Assembly: GCF_031454155.1 (NCBI RefSeq)
Contig: NZ_JAVDQG010000002.1
Coordinates: forward strand, 310,001-374,000
Source of the DNA: Desmospora profundinema
GTDB lineage: Bacteria; Bacillota; Bacilli; Thermoactinomycetales; DSM-45169
Length of the DNA: 64,000 nucleotides
Reading direction: 5' to 3'
The notes beneath the pieces were generated by a model that saw nothing but the letters and a program-made list of their open reading frames with translations, was not told the origin of the DNA and did not search any database. Positions within the stretch are counted from its first letter, which is position 1. Every line of letters begins with the position of its first letter. The position numbers were made by a program, and so were the translations under genes. Positions 35,247 to 44,263 of this stretch are shown in pieces.

Positions 35247-36428
35247 TCACACGATGGAGGCCCGCCATTCAGAGGAGACGGAGAGAAGACGGCGGCCATC
35301 GATGGCCCGCTCCAGATCCTCCAACAAGTCGTCCGGATCCTCCAAGCCGACGGAAAGACGCAGCAAGCCGTCCGTTACCCCCCTGGCCTGACGTTCCTCT
35401 GCCGGCATAGCGGCATGAGACATGCAGGCGGGGTAGGAGAGAATGCTTTCCACCGCTCCCAAGCTGACAGCGACGATGGGCAGACGCACCTGAGACAGTA
35501 CTTCCCTCACTTTTTTTCCGCTTCCCAAATCAAAGGAGAAAACCGCGCCGTGACCACTCGCCTGAGACGCCTGGAGACTGTGTCCCGGATGATCGGGAAG
35601 ACCCGTGTAGTAGACCTGTTTTACTTCCGGGTTGCGGGAGAGGGCCTCAGCGATGCGGCCGGCGGAGGTGGTGGCTGCTTCCATCCGGGCTGCCAATGTT
35701 TTTAAACCGCGCATCGTCAACCACGAATCCTGTACACCTAACACGGCTCCCAGTGCGTTTTGCAATCCGTATAAGCGATCGGCGACAGCAGGATCTTTGA
35801 CCGCCACCAACCCGGAGACGACATCGCTGTGGCCGCCGATAAACTTGGTGGCGCTGTGGATGACGATATCCGCCCCCAGCTCCAGGGGCCGCTGAAAATA
35901 CGGAGTGAGGAACGTATTGTCGACAATGGTCGTAAGACCGTGTCGACGAGCAATATCAGCCACTCCCCTGAGATCGGTCACCTTTAAGGTGGGGTTGGAC
36001 GGGGTCTCCACGTAAATCGCCCGGGTGTCCGGCCGAACCGCCTCTTCCACCGCCGTCAGGTCCGTAGTATCCACAAAGTCGGCTTGAATGCCCATCCGAG
36101 GCAACACTTCGGTCAGGACGCGAAACGTCCCGCCGTACAGATCCTTGGATACCACCAAATGGTCTCCTGATGAAAACAGGAACAACGTGCTGGAGATCGC
36201 TGCCATCCCGGAAGCAAAAGCAAATCCACGGCAACCGCCCTCCAATTGGGCGATCGTCTCTTCCAACGCATGCCGGGTGGGATTGCCGGACCGGGCGTAG
36301 TCAAACGAACCCGGCTGGTCCACATCCTCCTGATGAAACGTGGATGCTTGGTACAGCGGAATACTGGCCGCCCCCGTGACGGGATCGATCTCGTTGCCGT
36401 TGTGTAACAATCGAGTTCCAAACTTCAT
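35247..36428 (-). CDS. metC: Cystathionine beta-lyase (MetC type)
   Basis: PLP enzyme of the Cys/Met metabolism family, converting cystathionine to homocysteine. 393 residues. PLP lysine in VIHSATKFIGGHSDVVSG; other motifs are YARSGNPTR, FASGMAAISST and ETPSNPTL. It follows metI by 4 bases, and the pair matches B. subtilis metI-metC in order; MetC-like features are the ASTFHQEDVDQP segment and LGVQDSWLTMRGLKTL. ATG at 36428 after GGGAAAGGGTG, which lies inside the end of metI. Regulated by the SAM riboswitch upstream of metI. Confidence 0.93.
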   Translation of the reverse strand: MKFGTRLLHNGNEIDPVTGAASIPLYQASTFHQEDVDQPGSFDYARSGNPTRHALEETIAQLEGGCRGFAFASGMAAISSTLFLFSSGDHLVVSKDLYGGTFRVLTEVLPRMGIQADFVDTTDLTAVEEAVRPDTRAIYVETPSNPTLKVTDLRGVADIARRHGLTTIVDNTFLTPYFQRPLELGADIVIHSATKFIGGHSDVVSGLVAVKDPAVADRLYGLQNALGAVLGVQDSWLTMRGLKTLAARMEAATTSAGRIAEALSRNPEVKQVYYTGLPDHPGHSLQASQASGHGAVFSFDLGSGKKVREVLSQVRLPIVAVSLGAVESILSYPACMSHAAMPAEERQARGVTDGLLRLSVGLEDPDDLLEDLERAIDGRRLLSVSSEWRASIV

Positions 36429-36432
36429 CGCT

Positions 36433-37635
36433 TTACACACCCTTTCCCGTAGTCACGGTACAGCGGGCCTGGTCCAAAGCCTGGGACAAGTCGCCCGTCA
36501 GATCATCCAGATGTTCAATACCGACAGAAACACGCAACAACCGATCGCAAACGCCAACCTTCAGCCGCACCGATTCGGGGATGTCGGCATGGGTTTGGGT
36601 GGCAGGATAGGTGACTAGGCTCTCTACTCCCCCCAGGCTCTCCGCAAAGGAGAGCACTTGCAGGGATTGGAGGAAAACAGGCACCCATTCTGCCTCGCAG
36701 ATGCGGAAAGAAAGCATTCCCCCAAACCCGTCACTCTGCTTTTCCTGCACCCGGCGCTCCTTCTCCTGAAGAGAGGGGTAAAAAACCCCATCCACCGCCG
36801 GGTGATTCCCCAAAAATTGTGCCAGCGCCATCGCATTTTCCTGATGTTTCTCCATTCTCAGGGCCAACGTTTTCATCCCCCGCATCAACAACCAGCAATC
36901 CTGAGGGGAGAGAACCGCACCAATCGCATTGTGCAACGTGCCTACCTGGGTGGATAATTCCTCTCCCCGGGTGACAATCAGACCGGCCAAAACGTCATTG
37001 TGACCCCCCAGATATTTGGTGCCGCTGTGCAATACCACGTCCGCCCCCAACTCCAACGGACGTTGACAATAGGGAGTCATAAACGTGTTGTCCACAATGG
37101 AGAGCCACCCTCTTTTTTTCGCCAGCTCGCAGATGGCTTGGATGTCCGTCACCCGCATCAAGGGGTTGGTGGGGGATTCGATAAAGATTCCCCGCGTGCG
37201 GGGGGTGGCCGCCGCTTTTACTGCCTCTTCATCCCGTAAATCCACATAGCTGAAGGAGAGGCCGTACCGGGTCCACACCTCCTCAAACAGCCGGTATGTT
37301 CCCCCATACAGATCCAAGGAGACAATCAGGTGATCCCCCTGAGAAAAAAGGCTCATCACCGTTTGGATCGCCGCCATGCCGGAGCTGGCGGCAAAACCGG
37401 CGTCACCGCCTTCCAACTCGGCAATGGCTTCTTCCAGAATCGTCCGGGTGGGGTTCGCCGTCCGAGTATAGTCGTATCCCGTCGATTCCCCCAGGGCCGG
37501 ATGCTGGTAAGCGGTGGAGTTGTAGACCGGGAAACTGATGGCACCCGTGCGGGGCTCCCGGCCGTTTCCGATTTGAGCCAATAAGGTTTCCGTACGCAAC
37601 CGTTCTTTTTTGCGATGACGTCCATCCCAATCCAT
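36433..37635 (-). CDS. metI: Cystathionine gamma-synthase (MetI type)
   Basis: PLP enzyme joining O-acetylhomoserine and cysteine to cystathionine (MetI may also use sulfide). 400 residues; PLP lysine in VLHSGTKYLGGHNDVLAG; YNSTAYQHPALGESTGYDY and PATQTHADIPESVR closely follow the B. subtilis MetI pattern. ATG at 37635 follows AGGGAGAGAGAAAC; an in-frame upstream ATG at 37686 has no good site. It is the first intact gene behind the SAM riboswitch; a remnant of another gene lies between the two. Confidence 0.93.
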   Translation of the reverse strand: MDWDGRHRKKERLRTETLLAQIGNGREPRTGAISFPVYNSTAYQHPALGESTGYDYTRTANPTRTILEEAIAELEGGDAGFAASSGMAAIQTVMSLFSQGDHLIVSLDLYGGTYRLFEEVWTRYGLSFSYVDLRDEEAVKAAATPRTRGIFIESPTNPLMRVTDIQAICELAKKRGWLSIVDNTFMTPYCQRPLELGADVVLHSGTKYLGGHNDVLAGLIVTRGEELSTQVGTLHNAIGAVLSPQDCWLLMRGMKTLALRMEKHQENAMALAQFLGNHPAVDGVFYPSLQEKERRVQEKQSDGFGGMLSFRICEAEWVPVFLQSLQVLSFAESLGGVESLVTYPATQTHADIPESVRLKVGVCDRLLRVSVGIEHLDDLTGDLSQALDQARCTVTTGKGV

Positions 37636-37689
37636 GTTTCTCTCTCCCTTGCCTTTCCTCCAACAAAAATGGAGGAGATAGTTCATCCC

Positions 37690-37782
37690 TTATACTCGTG
37701 TCGGTTCCTGTGCTTTCTTCAATGCTTGATCCAGGTCTTCGATCAGATCCTCCGCTGATTCGATCCCCACTGACTTTATAAG
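37690..37782 (-). pseudogene. 3' remnant of a metY-like PLP enzyme gene
   Basis: On the minus strand about 28 codons ending in TAA read SVGIESAEDLIEDLDQALKK and then AQEPTRV. This is the C-terminal signature of Cys/Met-metabolism PLP enzymes, closest in style to O-acetylhomoserine sulfhydrylase (MetY); compare LLRVSVGIEHLDDLTGDL in the adjacent metI. The remnant starts directly after the riboswitch terminator, and metI follows. The gene body has been deleted. Confidence 0.75.
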
Positions 37783-37794
37783 CGGGAAAATAAA

Positions 37795-37945
37795 AACCCT
37801 TCCGATAAGGAAGGGATGGGTTTAGGGTTTCTCCCCCCTTATCTGTCAGTCCCATCAGGACTGCGAGAATTGGCACCTTCCGACATTCGTCGGGGTTGCC
37901 GGGCTTCATCGGGCTCGTTCCCTCCGCCGCTCTGGATAAGAGTAA
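37795..37945 (-). promoter_or_regulatory. SAM-I (S-box) riboswitch with terminator
   Basis: On the minus strand the aptamer reads CTCTTATCCAGAGCGGCGGA, then GGGAACGAGCCCGATGAAGC, CCGGCAACC and GGTGCCAATTC, the S-box consensus. A terminator CCCTTCC / GGAAGGG (37803-37797 with 37815-37809) with TTTTTATTTT ends it. High SAM should favour the terminator and shut off metI-metC. Confidence 0.93.
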
Positions 37946-37990
37946 TCTTTCAGCTATGGAATTGTCGCACATGCGTGAAACTTGTGTTCC

Positions 37991-38019
37991 ATTATATCGG
38001 GGGAATGACGCCTCGTCAA
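37991..38019 (-). promoter_or_regulatory. Promoter of the SAM riboswitch transcript
   Basis: TTGACG (38019-38014), 17-base spacer, TATAAT (37996-37991) on the minus strand, about 45 bases before the aptamer. Confidence 0.75.
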
Positions 38020-38194
38020 GGGTGGATTGAAACAACGGTAAAAAGTTTCCTCATATTTATAAGCTTTTCCTTAATGTTATCCATTTTACCGAGAAACCTT
38101 CTCCACAGGGGTTTGCTGGTATACACTAGAGAAAGTGAGCCCGATGTCCCTCTGCTGGACGACCGGCCAACCTGTGTGAGAAGGAGGAGTCTAC

Positions 38195-39391
38195 ATGTCG
38201 CGAAATCAATCCTTGATCGAACTGACGGAAAAACACGGTGCCCGCAACTACCATCCCCTGCCGATCGTGATCGCCAAAGCGGAAGGCGTCTGGGTGGAGG
38301 ATGCGGACGGCAACCGTTACATGGACATGCTGAGTGCGTATTCCGCCCTCAACCATGGTCATCGTCACCCCAGACTGATCCAAGCCCTCAAGGAGCAAGC
38401 CGATAAAGTAACGCTCACCTCCCGGGCGTTCCACAATGACCAGCTGGGACTGTTTTACGAGCGGGTGGCCCAATTGACGGGCAAATCGATGGTACTGCCC
38501 ATGAACACCGGTGCGGAAGCAGTTGAAACCGCCATCAAAGCCGTACGTCGGTGGGCCTACGATAAAAAAGGGGTACCGGAAAACCAAGCGGAAATCATCG
38601 TGTGTGAAGAGAACTTCCACGGCCGCACACTGGCTGCCGTTTCCCTTTCTTCCAGCGATGAATATAAACGGGGTTTCGGTCCCTTACTGCCTGGAATCAA
38701 GGTGATCCCCTACGGAGACGAAGAGGCGCTTCGCCAGGCCATCACTCCCCACACCGCCGCTTTTATGGTGGAACCGATCCAAGGGGAAGCCGGTGTGATC
38801 GTGCCGCCGGAAGGATTTTTGAAAAAGGCTGCCGACATCTGCCGGGAAAACCGCGTGTTGTTCGTGGCCGACGAGATTCAGACCGGATTTGGGCGGACCG
38901 GTCAGCTTTTCGCCTGTGATTGGGATGAAGCCCGGCCGGATCTGATTATCATGGGGAAAGCCCTCGGCGGCGGCGTTTTGCCCATCTCCGCCGTAGCCGC
39001 GGACGAAGACGTCCTCGGCGTGTTTGAACCGGGCTCCCATGGATCCACCTTCGGCGGCAATCCCTTGGCTTGCGCAGTCGCCATCGCCGCCTTGGATGTC
39101 CTGGTGGAAGAAGACCTGACGCGGCGCTCCCGTGAACTAGGAGAAACCTTTATCAGCGAACTGAGAAAGATCAAAAACCCCGATATCAAAGAAATCCGCG
39201 GAAAAGGTTTGTTCATCGGGGTGGAATTGCACGGCCCCGCACGGCCCTACTGTGAACAGCTGGCCGATGCCGGTCTTCTGTGCAAGGAAACCCACGAAAA
39301 CACCATCCGTTTTGCCCCGCCGCTCACCATCACCCGTGAAGAGCTGGATTGGGCGCTGGAGAAGGTGCGCGCGGTTCTGCAAGGAGCGTAA
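38195..39391 (+). CDS. rocD: Ornithine aminotransferase
   Basis: Class III PLP transaminase converting ornithine to glutamate semialdehyde. 398 residues; PLP lysine in [17 protein letters not shown]; also [53 protein letters not shown] and [12 protein letters not shown], all strongly RocD-like (the ornithine-specific SAYSA and [10 protein letters not shown] segments). ATG after AAGGAGGAGTCTAC. It stands alone with its own terminator. It could feed proline or glutamate from arginine breakdown. Confidence 0.95.
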   Translation: MSRNQSLIELTEKHGARNYHPLPIVIAKAEGVWVEDADGNRYMDMLSAYSALNHGHRHPRLIQALKEQADKVTLTSRAFHNDQLGLFYERVAQLTGKSMVLPMNTGAEAVETAIKAVRRWAYDKKGVPENQAEIIVCEENFHGRTLAAVSLSSSDEYKRGFGPLLPGIKVIPYGDEEALRQAITPHTAAFMVEPIQGEAGVIVPPEGFLKKAADICRENRVLFVADEIQTGFGRTGQLFACDWDEARPDLIIMGKALGGGVLPISAVAADEDVLGVFEPGSHGSTFGGNPLACAVAIAALDVLVEEDLTRRSRELGETFISELRKIKNPDIKEIRGKGLFIGVELHGPARPYCEQLADAGLLCKETHENTIRFAPPLTITREELDWALEKVRAVLQGA

Positions 39392-39401
39392 CTCCCGACT
39401 T

Positions 39402-39430
39402 CCCCCCTCGCATTTGAGGGGGGTTTTTTG
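39402..39430 (+). terminator. Terminator of rocD
   Basis: CCCCCCTC / GAGGGGGG stem with loop GCATT and TTTTTTG after it. Confidence 0.9.
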
Positions 39431-39602
39431 TGTATGCACACTTTCCTGTAACGGGCTTCCTTCATCCAGGTGAACTATGGTTGAGGGAGTCGAACCATTG
39501 TTACGAGGGACGATTCATGAGTTGCGTTCTAAACCCATCGGGGCTGTTTATATGTATGAAGAAAGGAAGCAAAACAGTAATGGGGAGGCAAACGAGTATC
39601 CG

Positions 39603-40451
39603 ATGAGTGTGCCCCGCGATTTGGTTTCCCGGCCTACCCCGGTGAACACAACCGTAAATGTGGAACCGATCAGCCGCCGGATCAAAGTGTATGGACTTCC
39701 GGACGGTTACGATGTAGAGACGATGAGATACCTGACCGCTCTGGGTGAAAAGGAGAAGTGCGACAAACTGATTTTCTATGTAAAAAGGCACGATCGGAAG
39801 ACCATGAAGGAACGGAACTTTGTTTACGAAGGATATATCGGCGGGTTTTTCCGCGGGGAGACCGCGTACATCTACGCCACATTCCTGAACCCGGAACGGA
39901 ACAGGCCCGTGACAAAAGCGGAAGCGGAACAAGTCATGGAGAGGGTGAGAAGAGACAACAAGGAATCCGTCAATCCCCCTCTGCCGAAGGGCTATATCAT
40001 GACCTACGCCACCAAAGAAGATGCAAAAGAAATGTCCCGACTGTATGACCGTGTATTTGAAACGTACCCCACTCCGATGAATGATCCTTCGTATATTGAA
40101 GAGATGATGGACCAACAGGTCTATTTTACACTCGTCAAATACCGGGGACGCATTGTCAGTGCCAGTTCGGCCGATCTTTTGCCCACATTCAATTCCGCCG
40201 AACTCACCGATTGCGCCACTTTGCCCGCCCATCGAAACCACCGCTTGCTGTCCCACCAATTCTCCTGTCAGATCCAACGGATGAAGCGGAAAGGAGTACA
40301 AACCCTGTTTTGCTATGCGCGTGCCGTTTCCACCGGCATGAATTTGATCAGCGTCCGGAACGGCTTCACCTGCGGCGGACGGATGGTGCAAAACAGTAAC
40401 ATTGACGGAAGACTGGAATGTATGAATATTTGGTTTAAAAAATTGTTTTAG
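39603..40451 (+). CDS. AblB/YodP-like GNAT N-acetyltransferase
   Basis: About 282 residues. The N-terminal half (DRKTMKERNFVYEGYIGGFF, RGETAYIYATFLNPER) and the GNAT half (AELTDCATLPAHRNHRLLS, YARAVSTGMNLISVRNGF, NSNIDGRLECMNIWFKKL) follow the beta-lysine N-acetyltransferase AblB/YodP family. AblB normally sits with lysine 2,3-aminomutase; none is in this window, so its substrate may differ. The usual acetyl-CoA loop RGKGL reads RNHRL here, an odd change. The start is uncertain: 39603 follows GGGGAGG at a long distance, and the frame is open to ATGs at 39552 and 39477. It converges on the operon at 40492-43793. Confidence 0.72.
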   Translation: MSVPRDLVSRPTPVNTTVNVEPISRRIKVYGLPDGYDVETMRYLTALGEKEKCDKLIFYVKRHDRKTMKERNFVYEGYIGGFFRGETAYIYATFLNPERNRPVTKAEAEQVMERVRRDNKESVNPPLPKGYIMTYATKEDAKEMSRLYDRVFETYPTPMNDPSYIEEMMDQQVYFTLVKYRGRIVSASSADLLPTFNSAELTDCATLPAHRNHRLLSHQFSCQIQRMKRKGVQTLFCYARAVSTGMNLISVRNGFTCGGRMVQNSNIDGRLECMNIWFKKLF

Positions 40452-40484
40452 TCTCCAGCGGAGATCGCCTTTTCCGCCGGAGAC
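40451..40484. terminator. Bidirectional terminator between convergent genes
   Basis: GTCTCC-AGCGGA (40451-40462) pairs with TCCGCC-GGAGAC (40473-40484) apart from a small mismatch. It serves both the acetyltransferase and the opposing 661-residue protein gene. Confidence 0.7.
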
Positions 40485-40491
40485 GTGCCGA

Positions 40492-42477
40492 TTATCCAAG
40501 CATATTTTTTCCCGTCCAATTGTACTCCTGTCCCCAACTTTCCCGGGCCAGCGTCTCAATTTTGGCCACGATGTCATCCTCCACGGCAAAAGCGTCACCT
40601 TGCTCATACGGGTTGAAGTGAAAGGCGTACAGACGGGAGACAAACTCATGGAACGGCAGGGAAGATTCCCCTTCCACTTCACCGTGACCCTGCACCGCCG
40701 GTTCAATGCCCTGACCCCAGTTTTGCGAACTGTCGTTGTTGGGATTGTAGAAATAGATGCGGTATTCACCCTCCGGATCTTTAGCAATCCGTTGGATGGA
40801 AACAGCGTGAAAACCGAGCATTTTACCATGAACCGTCGTAACACAGATCCCTACGGGATTGGGATAGATCAACTCGTAACCTTCATTGTATTCCGGGTGA
40901 TGCGTGGCATAGAAAAGCCGGACAAATGCGGGATAATCGGTTACATTCCCCGTGATGTGGTCGAAAACCTTGGCAAACCCCCTCGAGATCCACTCTCCGT
41001 AGAAGGCGGGATTGACCCACTTATGGGGATCGTCCAACCGAAATTGCACCCGCCTGACCATTTCTGCGTAAATCCGGTCCAAGTGCGGTACCAAGACCAG
41101 GGATACCGGATCCAGTTCTTTGTGCAGTTCCGGGGATAACCCGCCGGGCAAAAATTTGGAATGAATCACATCCCCCTCAAAAGTCATGTCAATATCGCCG
41201 TCTCGGGCCGCTCTCGCCACCAGGTGTAACAGGTTCCCCGGAGCATGGATCGACCACAGACTGAGAGCACGGGCACTTTGACAGGTGGGATTTAGCCCCT
41301 GTCCGATCCCCAGCGGTTGACCCAACACACTGATCACACCGGCCAACAAGATGTCATTTGCCGCCAACCCTTCCGTTTCCGGAAAAATATCCAACATCGT
41401 TTGTCGGACATCGCGTTGCAGATCCAGTTCAATCAACCGGCGCAAACTGGGGCTCACCGGATGGTGGGACAATACCCCGCGTTCCAGCAAACGGGCCAGT
41501 CCGTACAAGGATTGCCGGGTGGGGATGTGAATCGCCACCTTAACCATTCCTCGAATCAGCTTGTTGTGTTCATCCAGGTTGGCCGCCCCTTTATCGTTCA
41601 ATCTGAGAGCCACCGGGAGAAGGTGCGGGTTGGTACGGTTCAGGTAACGGACTACAATCACGTGATAGGGAGAAACGAGTCCTGTTTCCCTCATGGAATC
41701 CGCAAAGGCGCCCGCTTCCTTTTCCAGCTCTTTTTCCGCCAGTGTTTTCAATTGCCGGCGGTAATCTTTATAATCGGGATACTCCCGGCTCAAGGGCGTC
41801 AGCCGGGAAATCGCGGAATGGTAACGCTCGATTTCCTTCCGGTCCTCTTCCTCTACGTCCGTGTGCAACAACTGTTCCGCCTTGCGAATCATCAATACAA
41901 TCCGCTGCACCATGATCGGACGTTGGACGGACAGCCGCCTGATTTCTTGGATTAATGTCTTTGAAATCGCTTTAAGCGAAAGTTCATCGACAATCACCTT
42001 GAACAAACGTTGCGCACGTTCTGTTTCCTTCCCTTGCTCTATCCTCGCCTCCTCGGTTTCCTCTGGAAAAATAAAATCGAGATTAAGGGCCATCACTTCG
42101 TTCAGATAATCTCTCGCCTTTTCGGCGGAGACTTTCTCATGTTTATGCCTTCCCTTTGCAATCGAAAGCATTCGAAGTTCACTCAACAAAGCCACCACCG
42201 ATTCCAGCCCGTCCACCCGCAGGGAACTGTTTACAAGATTAGGTTGCAATTTGGACGGATCCTGCCATGGCCCCCCTTCAAACACACCGGCATCGTCAAA
42301 ACGGTCAGCGAATCGGTTCAGCGACCCCATGCCTTCCATCGTATCCATCAGGCGCGTCGCTTCCTGAAAAAATTGGTTTTGGTACAGTTGTTTCGCAAAG
42401 GGCTTTGCTTGATCCAGGAGATCCAATGCCTGTGCCAACCGTGCCGTTCTTTCCTTTTCCGCCATATCCATGCCCAT
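40492..42477 (-). CDS. Unrecognised 661-residue protein with possible Cys-His-Asn site
   Basis: No family recognised. Residues 1 to about 310 are helical and charged, with no signal peptide or membrane segment. The C-terminal half holds GIGQGLNPTCQSARALSLWS (Cys399 at the start of a hydrophobic helix), then MLGFHAVSI (His557) and RIYFYNPNNDSSQNWGQG (Asn578). A Cys on a helix with a preceding Gln, a later His before a strand and an Asn or Asp after the next strand is the order of papain-fold (clan CA) proteases and acyltransferases; this is inference. ATG at 42477 follows AAGGAGG by 8 bases. It lies 60 bases after the ATP-grasp gene, so one operon. Confidence 0.7.
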   Translation of the reverse strand: MGMDMAEKERTARLAQALDLLDQAKPFAKQLYQNQFFQEATRLMDTMEGMGSLNRFADRFDDAGVFEGGPWQDPSKLQPNLVNSSLRVDGLESVVALLSELRMLSIAKGRHKHEKVSAEKARDYLNEVMALNLDFIFPEETEEARIEQGKETERAQRLFKVIVDELSLKAISKTLIQEIRRLSVQRPIMVQRIVLMIRKAEQLLHTDVEEEDRKEIERYHSAISRLTPLSREYPDYKDYRRQLKTLAEKELEKEAGAFADSMRETGLVSPYHVIVVRYLNRTNPHLLPVALRLNDKGAANLDEHNKLIRGMVKVAIHIPTRQSLYGLARLLERGVLSHHPVSPSLRRLIELDLQRDVRQTMLDIFPETEGLAANDILLAGVISVLGQPLGIGQGLNPTCQSARALSLWSIHAPGNLLHLVARAARDGDIDMTFEGDVIHSKFLPGGLSPELHKELDPVSLVLVPHLDRIYAEMVRRVQFRLDDPHKWVNPAFYGEWISRGFAKVFDHITGNVTDYPAFVRLFYATHHPEYNEGYELIYPNPVGICVTTVHGKMLGFHAVSIQRIAKDPEGEYRIYFYNPNNDSSQNWGQGIEPAVQGHGEVEGESSLPFHEFVSRLYAFHFNPYEQGDAFAVEDDIVAKIETLARESWGQEYNWTGKNMLG

Positions 42478-42536
42478 ACTCATATCCTCCTTCCGATCTG
42501 AATTGCTCCCATTGCTTTTTCGCGACCCCACCGGAT

Positions 42537-43793
42537 TCAGATGTAAAAATCGTAATCAACGAAATCGGTAAGCGGTGTCCTCACCTGCTCACTATCCCCA
42601 TGATAAAAAAACACGGTACCGTGGTGATTGCCGTACCCTTCCCTGTCCGCCACTTTCCGTTCGACCGGAGTAAACATGTTGTGCCGGTCAAATCCGGGGT
42701 GTTCCTCCAGTTCTTTCGGAATCCGAAGACTCTTTATTTCTTTGACGCGCGGATAAACCAGCAAGCTGCCGGCATGTCCGTTGGGCTTTGTTTCATCGGG
42801 AAACAATCCGAGTAGCTCTTCTTCCATCGTGTCCGGATCACAGCACAGCAAGTGCGCTTCAAAGGGGCTGAATCCGTAGGTCCGTTGGATCAACTCATAG
42901 ATATGGCCACCGGGAACCCGGTAAGCCACCTCCCCGAAATGGATGGGCCCGTGATCTGCGAGAAAGAATTCGGGATGAATCACACCGTACTTAATGTCAA
43001 ATGCATCGATTAATTGCTGACAAGCTGCCCGGACCTGGGGCCGTCGCTTTTCAATTTCAGGAGAGGGCGGAGCCATCATGGAGTGGCCGAACACGACATA
43101 TTCCGTGATATTGAGGAATTGTATCTTTCCTTTGTGAATAAACACTTCACACGACACTTCCACACCGTCCAGATGGCTTTCCATCAGGCAGGGGAAGTTG
43201 TCATCCTTCAATTGGTTTTCGATATCGTTTTCCGTCCGGATCAAACGATGTCCAGCCGCACCGGCCCGGTCGAATGCCTTGATGTGAATCGGCTCCAGCC
43301 CCTCTCCGTCCAGTTTCAGGTGGACTTCATTCACCCGCCTAAGGAACCTCCTCACATCTTCTTTGCTTTCTCCTTCCTCAAACACGCCCACTTTCAATCC
43401 ACCGATCAACGCTCTCCGTTTCATTTTGGCCTTGTGTCTGAAAAGAAGTGAATGATGGAATAGACGAGGATCCTTCCGAATATGTGCGTTTAACGCCCCC
43501 GCCCATTCAACGGTTTCTTCAAACAACGGAATGGCCAGATCCGCTCCAAACTCTCTCATCCGGTTATATAATTCCTCCGCACGTTCATACCTTTGTTCCA
43601 TCTTTGTTTCTTTATTCAGCTTGTCAAAATCCCAGCCGATAAAAGGAAGATCATATTTTTTCGCGTACGCTTCACAACCGGGCGGTCCCACCACGACAAA
43701 AGGACGGTTAAGCCGGTCTGCCGCCTCCATCATCGGCAAACTCCAACCGAGCAAGGCCACCGGTTTGGCGATTTTCTCTTCTTTATCCCTCAT
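42537..43793 (-). CDS. ATP-grasp domain ligase, carnosine synthase/amino-acid ligase type
   Basis: 418 residues with the ATP-grasp plan. A pre-ATP-grasp domain opens with PVALLGWSLPMMEAADRL. Next comes the ATP-binding central region with HIKAFDRAGAAGHRLI and FPCLMESHLDGVEVSCEVFI, then the metal-binding segment FGEVAYRVPGGHIYEL. This resembles carbon-nitrogen ligases that join amino acids or small acids through acyl phosphates. The substrate is unknown. ATG after GGGAGGAATAGGAATCG. First gene of a two-gene operon with the 661-residue protein; the AblB-like acetyltransferase lies opposite. It may build a peptide-like or N-acylated small molecule. Confidence 0.85.
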   Translation of the reverse strand: MRDKEEKIAKPVALLGWSLPMMEAADRLNRPFVVVGPPGCEAYAKKYDLPFIGWDFDKLNKETKMEQRYERAEELYNRMREFGADLAIPLFEETVEWAGALNAHIRKDPRLFHHSLLFRHKAKMKRRALIGGLKVGVFEEGESKEDVRRFLRRVNEVHLKLDGEGLEPIHIKAFDRAGAAGHRLIRTENDIENQLKDDNFPCLMESHLDGVEVSCEVFIHKGKIQFLNITEYVVFGHSMMAPPSPEIEKRRPQVRAACQQLIDAFDIKYGVIHPEFFLADHGPIHFGEVAYRVPGGHIYELIQRTYGFSPFEAHLLCCDPDTMEEELLGLFPDETKPNGHAGSLLVYPRVKEIKSLRIPKELEEHPGFDRHNMFTPVERKVADREGYGNHHGTVFFYHGDSEQVRTPLTDFVDYDFYI

Positions 43794-43970
43794 CGATTCC
43801 TATTCCTCCCGCTCTGTTCAATTCATATCCACTTTCCATCATCTCCATTTTTAACTCGGGGTATGAGAATCTCACTTAACATAATTAATGGTGGATACGA
43901 GATGGAGAAAAACGGATCTCGAAAAGACGTATATGAAAACCGAAAAGTGAATCGGGGAATCATTATCCAA

Positions 43971-44003
43971 GAGAAAAAGAAGCCACCTGGGGGCTTCTCA
44001 GAG
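43971..44003 (-). terminator. Hairpin terminator, distal, facing comEA direction
   Basis: On the minus strand AGAAGCC / GGCTTCT with TTTTTCTCTT after it. It lies beyond an F1 repeat downstream of comEA and shares 16 bases (CCACCTGGGGGCTTCT) with the hairpin at 44266-44281. Confidence 0.65.
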
Positions 44004-44055
44004 TAATGACAAAGTGAGACCTGGGAACGAAGTGACTGTAGCGAGGCTTGTGCTT

Positions 44056-44199
44056 TAGGGCGTGTCTGAACAATCCGTAGTGCGGGATCCCAGGTCGGTA
44101 TGGCTGTCTTCGTTTCGTTGCAAAAAACGCAAAGGCTCTCCGCCAGCCAACCGCCCCTCCCTTCTACTCACGAAAGATTGAATTACCAGACACGCCCTA
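44056..44199 (+). repeat. F1 hairpin repeat, complete
   Basis: 144 bases from TAGGGCGTGTCTGAACAATC to ATTACCAGACACGCCCTA. Its ends are the best-matched F1 inverted repeats in the window (TAGGGCGTGTCTG / CAGACACGCCCTA). Just before it lies a copy of the GAACGAAGTGAC module. It is downstream of comEA. Confidence 0.85.
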
Positions 44200-44263
44200 G
44201 TGCAAAAGGCGCTCCACCGGTAATCGGTCCCCTCTTCCCTTATGAAGAAGTTTGTCATCAACC

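Noticed and set aside
39501-40844. A 447-residue open frame opposite the acetyltransferase
   Set aside because: It crosses the bidirectional terminator and two convergent genes; the translation has no family features.
43902-44006. A 34-codon frame upstream of the ATP-grasp gene
   Set aside because: Weak ribosome site, and the last third is the terminator hairpin; the peptide ending is dictated by the hairpin sequence.
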